Of a stretch of DNA of 64,000 nt, positions 58,800 through 64,000 are shown piece after piece. Under the pieces are notes generated by a model. The model had not been told where the DNA came from and made no database searches. It saw only the letters and a list, made by a program, of their open reading frames with translations. Both the position numbers and the translations under genes were made by a program. Within the stretch, counting starts at the first letter, position 1; each line of letters begins with the position of its first letter. The DNA comes from Mauremys mutica (lineage: Eukaryota > Chordata > Testudines > Geoemydidae): positions 29,348,965-29,412,964 of the forward strand of contig NC_059082.1 of NCBI RefSeq assembly GCF_020497125.1, in the 5' to 3' direction.

Positions 58800-60315
58800 G
58801 GAGTCCCATAAGAACGGCCATACCGGGTCAGACCAAAGGTCCATCTAGCCCAGTATCTGTCTACCGACAGTGGCCAATGCCAGGTGCCCCAGAGGGAGTG
58901 AACCTAACAGGCAATGATCAAGTGATCTCTCTCCTGCCATCCATCTCCATCCTCTGACAAACAGAGGCTAGGGATACCATTCTTACCCATCCTAGCTAAT
59001 AGCCATTTATGGACTTAGCCACCATGAAATTTATCCAGTTCCCTTTTAAACATTATTATAGTCCTAGCCTTCACAACCTCCTCAGGTAAGGAGTTCCACA
59101 AGTTGACTGTGTGCTGCGTGAAGAAGAACTTCCTTTTATTTGTTTTAAATCTGCTGCCTATTAATTTCATTTGGTGACCCCTAGTTCTTGTATTATGGGA
59201 ATAAGTAAATAACTTTTCCTTATCCACTTTCTCAACATCACTCATGATTTTATATACCTCTATCATATCCCACCTTAGTCTTCTCTTTTCCAAGCTGAAG
59301 AGTCCTAGCCTCTTTAATCTTTCCTCATATGGGACCCTCTCCAAACCCCTAATCATTTTAGTTGCCCTTTTCTGAACCTTTTCTAGTGCTAGAATATCTT
59401 TTTTGAGATGAGGAGACCACATTGTACACAGTATTCGAGATGTGGGCATACCACGGATTTATATAAGGGCAATAATATATTCTCAGTCTTATTCTCTATC
59501 CCCATTTTAATGATTCCTAACACCCTGTTTGCTTTTTTGACCGCCTCTGCACACTGCGTGGACAACTTCAGAGAACTATTCACGATGACTCCAAGATCTT
59601 TTTCCTGACTCGTTGTAGCTAAATTAGCCCCCATCATATTGTATGTATAGTTGGGGTTATTTTTTCCAATGTGCATTACTTTACATTTATCCACATTAAA
59701 TTTCATTTGCCATTTTGTTGCCCAATCACTTAGTTTTGTGAGATCTTTTTGAAGTTCTTCTCAATCTGCTTTGGTCTTAACTATCTTGAGTAGTTTAGTA
59801 TTGTCTGCAAACTTTGCCACCTCACTGTTTACCCCTTTCTCCAGATCATTTATGAATAAATTGAATAGGATTGGTCCTAGGACTGACCCTTGGGGAACAC
59901 CACTTGTTACCCCTCTCCATTCTGAGAATTTACCATTAATTCCTACCCTTTGTTCCCTATCTTTTAACCAGTTCTCAAGCCATGAAAGGACCTTCCCTTT
60001 TATCCCATGACAGCTTAATTTACATAAGAGCCTTTGGTGAGGGACCTTGTCAAAGGCTTTCTGGAAATCTAAGTGCACTATGTCCACCGGATCCCCCTTG
60101 TCCACATGTTTGTTGACCCCTTCAAAGAACTCTAATAGATTAGTAAGACATGATTTCCCTTTACAGAAACCATGTTGACTATTGCTCAACAGTTTGTTTT
60201 TCTGTGTGTCTGACAATTTTATTCTTAACTATTGTTTCGACTAATTTGCCCGGTACCGACGTTAGACTTACTGATCTGTAATTGCCGGGATCACCTCTAG
60301 AGCCCTTTTTAAGCA
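58800..60315 (-). mobile_element. CR1 LINE, minus strand, 5'-truncated
   Basis: Read on the minus strand, it runs from reverse transcriptase motifs (60300 down to 59760) through the ORF2 C-terminus to a 3' end of the type GGGCTAGATGGACCTTTGGT ... ATGGCCGTTCTTATG at 58800. This 3' end differs from that of the CR1s at 27895 and 36455, so it is a separate CR1 lineage. It lies inside Ngaro sequence. Confidence 0.9.
59015..60216 (-). pseudogene. CR1 ORF2 reverse transcriptase and C-terminal remnant
   Basis: Three frames carry the protein on the minus strand. At 60216-59761 it reads [50 protein letters not shown] and FADNTKLL. At 59706-59389 it reads CKVMHIGKNNPNYTY, KDLGVIVNSSLK and LLPLYKSVV. 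At 59449-59015 it reads [33 protein letters not shown] and [11 protein letters not shown]. The second catalytic aspartate is replaced by asparagine (FADN), and two frame shifts separate the blocks, so it is inactive. Confidence 0.88.
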
Positions 60316-60542
60316 TATCAATTTATTACTGTGTTGAGATGGGGGCTGATGAAGTTGGGGCTGCCAGCCCATGAATTTGATTCCCACTCATTCAGAATTG
60401 GGGTGGCAGCAGCAACAGCAGCAGCACAGGTAGGTATGGGAGCAGAGGCAATTGGGCATTGGCATTCAGATGCATACTGAATCTATGTAAGACCTCAGGC
60501 AGTAAATCCACATTAATTTTGTTGTAATCACATTACAGATGT

Positions 60543-61107
60543 TGGCTGACCGGCCATGCAGATGGTGGGGTGGATCTGCAGGCACAGGATTGTCTTTTAG
60601 GCCCAGGCATGCATCGAGGTTGCTTGAGATTTGCAGCTGGGCTTCGGTGATGAAGCGATACTCAGTTGGCATGCAAGGAGGGGCATGTTATGGGATCAGC
60701 TAATACTGATGCTATATGCTGTGCATGCCTGTCAGCAGCCCCCAGATATAATTGTGGTGCATCTTGGGGAAAATGATTTGGGAATGCTTAAAGAGGTGGA
60801 ACTAATACTTAGTGCAAGGAGGGACTTCAGGCTGATCCTTGAACTTTTTCCAGGAATTAACATTATTTGGTCAGACATGCTTCAGCGCAAGGTCTGGCGG
60901 GGAGCCGTGAGTAAGGCAAGGAGGTATGTGAACAGGGAGGTGGCCACATTCCTTGGGACCATAGGAGGGACAGTAATTTCACATCCTGGCATAGTATATG
61001 GAGCAGCAGAGTTGTTTCGGGAGGATGGGGTTCACCTGTCCAACTTGGATGCTGTCATGTTTTTTACTGATATAAAATATGGCATTAGGAGATGTCTGGG
61101 AACCTGA
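60543..61107 (+). pseudogene. SGNH-hydrolase-like ORF of a Ngaro element
   Basis: The open frame (about 158 codons from 60631, where the apparent start is TTG and so not a real start) contains IIVVHLGENDLG, corresponding to the G-x-N-D block of SGNH hydrolases, and AELFREDGVHLSNLD, corresponding to the D-x-x-H block with catalytic Asp and His. Upstream at 60543-60560 another frame reads WLTGHA, where the nucleophile block would lie. The serine is alanine there and a frame shift separates it. The role of this enzyme in Ngaro elements is unknown. CR1 ORF1 also carries an esterase domain, but the surroundings fit Ngaro better. Confidence 0.6.
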
Positions 61108-61350
61108 CTGGGTGTGAGGAGGAGGCAGTCAGGCTAATTGCTGGCCCCTCCTTGTGGCGGATGTTCACTGCAGGTACTCCACAGGAAAGGTATACAGTGA
61201 CTGGATAAATGGCTTGGAAAAGGACTTCAAAAGAGGTGTTCATTAAAGGAATGAATGGGAGGTGGTTGGAGACTCCTATGATTGGTACAGCAGTGAGACA
61301 ATCCCTCCCCATTCTAATAGCCCATCTTAACCCTCCTACAAGGGGGGTGG

Positions 61351-61404
61351 ATGGTAAGGTCCTGGAAATGGATTTGTTGGAGGAACAGGGAGGGGAAAAG
61401 AGGA
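61351..61404 (+). repeat. Ngaro split direct repeat, copy 1
   Basis: The unit begins ATGGTAAGGTCCTGGAAATG and continues through GGATTTGTTGGAGGAAC. It recurs with a few changes at 62583-62636, about 1.2 kb away including the LTR insertion. Confidence 0.7.
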
Positions 61405-61410
61405 GGTGCT

Positions 61411-62554
61411 TGTGACGGGTTGGCTCACAGAAACCCCTTTGGGACTGCCACCTGATGTGCCAAGACTACCTGTGAGCCTGTTTTCCCTGCCAGCTTGAGA
61501 CTTCAGACATGTTTGCCTGCTGCCAACACAGATCCAAGTCTGAACCATGTCCCCCACAAGCTTCAGGCTTAACTGAAAACAGTTTAAGAAGTGCTCCTGT
61601 CTCCAGCACTCAGATGCCCAGCTCCCAATGGGGTCCAAACCCCAAATAAAACCGTTTTACCCTGTATAGGGTAAACTCATAAATTGTTCACCCTCTATAA
61701 CACGGATAGATATGCACAGCTGTTCCCCCTCCCCCTCCCAGGTATTAATACTTACTCTGGGTTAATTAATAAGTAAAAAGTGATTTTATTAAATATAAAA
61801 AGTAGGATTTAAGTGGTTCCAAGTAAGAACAGACAGAACAAAGTGAATTACCAGCAAAATAAAATAAAACACGCAAGTCTAAGCCTAATACAGTATAAAA
61901 ACTTAATGTAGGTAAATCTTACCCTCGGAGATGTTCCAATAAGCCTCTTTTACAGACTAGATTTCCTCCCAGTCTGGGTCCAGCAATCACTCACACCCCT
62001 GTAGTTACTGACCTTTGTTCCAGTTTCTTTCAGGTATCCTTTGGGGGTGGAGAGGCTACCTCTTGAGCCAGCTAAAGACAAAATGGAGGGGTTTCCCCAG
62101 GGGCTTATATAGTGTCTGTCTCTCTCTCTCCTGGGTGGAAACCTCTTCCCCTCTCCTATGCAGACTCCAGCTCCGAGATGGAGTTTTGGAGTCACATGTC
62201 CATGCATGACTCAGTTCCTTGCAGGCCAATGCCACATTCCCAGGAAAGCTCAGATGTGGATTGGTGTCTCTCAAAGTTCATGGTTAGCTTAAGTGTTTCT
62301 TGATTGGGCACTTACTGTGACTGGTCTTTTCTCAAGAAGCTGACCAACTGCTTCACTGAGGCTACTTAAAATCAAACAAGTACATCGCCAATATTGATAA
62401 CTTTGAATACAAAAATGATATATGCATACAAATAGGATGAATATATCCAGTAGATCATAACCTTTGCAGAGAGATGTTACATGGCATATCTAGCATAAAA
62501 CACATTCCACTCATAAGCATATGTCTATAAAGAATTATGGGGTGCAATGTCACA
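61411..62554. repeat. Solo LTR-like element in Ngaro sequence
   Basis: The block starts TGTGACGGGTTGGC and ends GCAATGTCACA, giving TG...CA and short inverted TGTGAC/GTCACA termini. It is flanked by GTGCT and GAGCT, a 5-bp duplication with one mismatch. I recognise it as a frequent turtle LTR. It has no coding sequence. A TATATA (62106-62111) might be promoter-related in either direction, so orientation is left open. Confidence 0.75.
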
Positions 62555-62582
62555 GAGCTAATGGAAGCCCCTCACCCCAGGT

Positions 62583-62636
62583 ATGGTAAGATCCCGGCAA
62601 TGGATTTGTTGGAGGGACCTGGATGGAAAAAGAGGG
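62583..62636 (+). repeat. Ngaro split direct repeat, copy 2
   Basis: It matches 61351-61404 apart from scattered substitutions and lies just after the solo LTR. The element's 3' end follows within about 130 bases (AATAATAAGGTTGCAGCCTG at about 62730). Confidence 0.7.
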
Positions 62637-62760
62637 GGAACTGGTAAAAGCCACCTGGGTAATTATGAAATAAACATGGGGTTACCTGCACTGTACACTG
62701 TTATCAGCTGGGTAGTCCCAGACATCTAATAATAAGGTTGCAGCCTGATTAAACCCATCT

Positions 62761-64000
62761 CAAATGTCTCCTGTCCTTTCGCCATAGCCAGACAATATTG
62801 TGCTGAGCAGCCCTCAAGGAAGCCTTTTCATTGTTACATTCCCTGTAGCCTGATGTGGTGTGAGAAAAACCCTCTTGCTATCCAGTATGTTATAATGAAG
62901 ATGCCTACTGCAGGCCTCAGCAGGGAGCAGAATTGATCCCTATGGTCAAACAGCTTGAATGTTATGCTAGCCTCAGTAAAGATGTTGCCTTGTTTGCAGA
63001 ATCTGCATGAGTTTCTTACTCTGTGGAACCCTGGAGTCCAATCACTTGGGGGGTATTAGATTATATTATGTCCAAGACAGAACAAAAGTAAAAAAAGTAC
63101 TATTTCACAGGGGCTATTTGCTTTGAAAAATTACCAAAGAGAGTTTAAAAATCAGCTAATAAAATAGCTCAGTTGGCATCATTCCAGCCTACCTTATAGC
63201 AAGCTTTAGTTTCTGCTTTTAGAGCTTCTTGTTTGGAAATAGTGTTTTGAAAGAGACTAGATTTAAAAAAAATCAATTCTAGCTCAATCTCTGGGTTATT
63301 TGGACTGTAAATTGATAGCAGCATTCGGGTTGCTTTTGATATTAGTTGGGCAATCAGTATTAGCTTATAATCCCCAACTGCTGCCCTACCTGTACCTTAA
63401 TCCAGCTGTGCTAAGGCTTTCTGAGTTGAACTGATTTGCAGGGATGTTGCTGGTGGCCCCTTCAGGAAAACCTTTTCTCATAATGCTCAGGAAATTTCAA
63501 CTCTGCTGCACACTACATTAGCGTAGTAAAGTTTTTTTTACTTACTCAGACTGTTTGAATGACTCATGTCTTCCTTTCTTTTCAGGTGAGCTGCCAACAT
63601 TTCAGCCCTCCAGGTTTCTTCAATGCCCAATAGCAAAGGTGTTAAATAAAATGTGATACTTGAAGTGCTTTGATATTGGGCACTGCAGTCTATTGGGCTT
63701 CACCTGGGTAGTGCTGAAACTACAATAATATCTTTTTTTCCCCCAAATCACTTTGCTTAGTGTCTGCAAGCAGGAACAGAGCTTTGACAGATTCATGCTT
63801 TCATTGGACAGAAACAAATGAGATGCTGTGGATCATGCATGTCTTCAGCTGTTTCTTACTCTGTGGAACCCTGGAGTCTATGTAAATTCAAGGTCAAGGT
63901 AATGGTTACATTTTCAGTGGGCATGTGTTACCATCTCTCTCTACACATGAACGCTTTCTCACTGGCACCGAAGTTTCCTTTGCGTTACCTTTCACCTCTG
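62761..64000. other. Unassigned sequence with a distant 28-bp direct repeat
   Basis: No gene is recognised. A perfect 28-bp direct repeat beginning GTTTCTTACTCTGTGG lies at 63011-63038 and 63851-63878. Confidence 0.6.

Larger units (their letters stand above)
57870..62760 (+). mobile_element. Decayed Ngaro-type (DIRS-related) retroelement, multiply interrupted
   Basis: Fragments in order are a tyrosine-recombinase-like N-terminus (58381-58620), an SGNH-hydrolase-like frame (60543-61107) and two copies of a unit of about 54 bp (61351-61404 and 62583-62636) resembling split direct repeats. A minus-strand CR1 (58800-60315) and a solo LTR (61411-62554) interrupt it. I recall SGNH hydrolase genes as a feature of vertebrate Ngaro elements, and the order fits. 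Ends are approximate. No reverse transcriptase remains. Confidence 0.6.

Overview
The window is vertebrate nuclear DNA. I read it as a turtle genome because it carries several repeats I associate with chelonians: chicken-repeat-1 (CR1) LINEs of two lineages, DIRS and Ngaro tyrosine-recombinase retroelements, GTCTACACT-ended MITEs, and a short element with tail-to-tail inverted ends. This assignment rests on recognition, not on a search. A crocodilian or another sauropsid is the main alternative.

Positions 1-19640 hold the 3' end of one host gene, TJP1 (ZO-1, tight junction protein 1), on the + strand. Five coding exons are visible (1961-2130, 6225-6702, 8153-8370, 9855-9998, 18098-18192). All splice phases agree, they total 367 residues, and they encode the proline-rich tail, the ZU5 domain and the normal C-terminus. 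A 3' UTR follows with several AATAAA signals. The introns hold an hAT MITE (2479-2881), a foldback hAT relic (4529-6110) and, in the 8.1-kb last intron, a decayed DIRS element (12822-17590) with ERV LTRs nested in it.

Positions 19640-49780 are intergenic. They contain MITEs and a SINE-like insert (22251-23135), an hAT MITE with a perfect target duplication (24002-24308), a DIRS-like element with inverted ends (about 25165-32605) split by a CR1 LINE (27895-31365), a CR1 tail (36455-37033), another hAT MITE with a perfect duplication (37573-37942), an LTR-like promoter-bearing repeat (42262-42954) and a 2.07-kb non-autonomous transposon (44950-47017). I recognise no host gene here.

Positions 49783-55759 are a gammaretrovirus-like (class I) endogenous provirus. 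Its two 426-bp LTRs are identical, it has a proline-tRNA-type primer site, and gag, pol and env are all recognisable. It is nevertheless defective: the capsid region is missing, gag has in-frame stops, pol lacks the RNase H/integrase junction and has a one-base frame slip, and env has no transmembrane subunit. Young LTRs around an internally deleted body suggest a recently mobilised, helper-dependent element.

Positions 55821-62760 hold an hAT element with a GC-rich palindromic core (55821-57714) and a decayed Ngaro-type element. The Ngaro element has a recombinase remnant, an SGNH-hydrolase remnant and split direct repeats, and is broken up by a minus-strand CR1 (58800-60315) and a solo LTR (61411-62554). 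The last 1.2 kb shows no gene.
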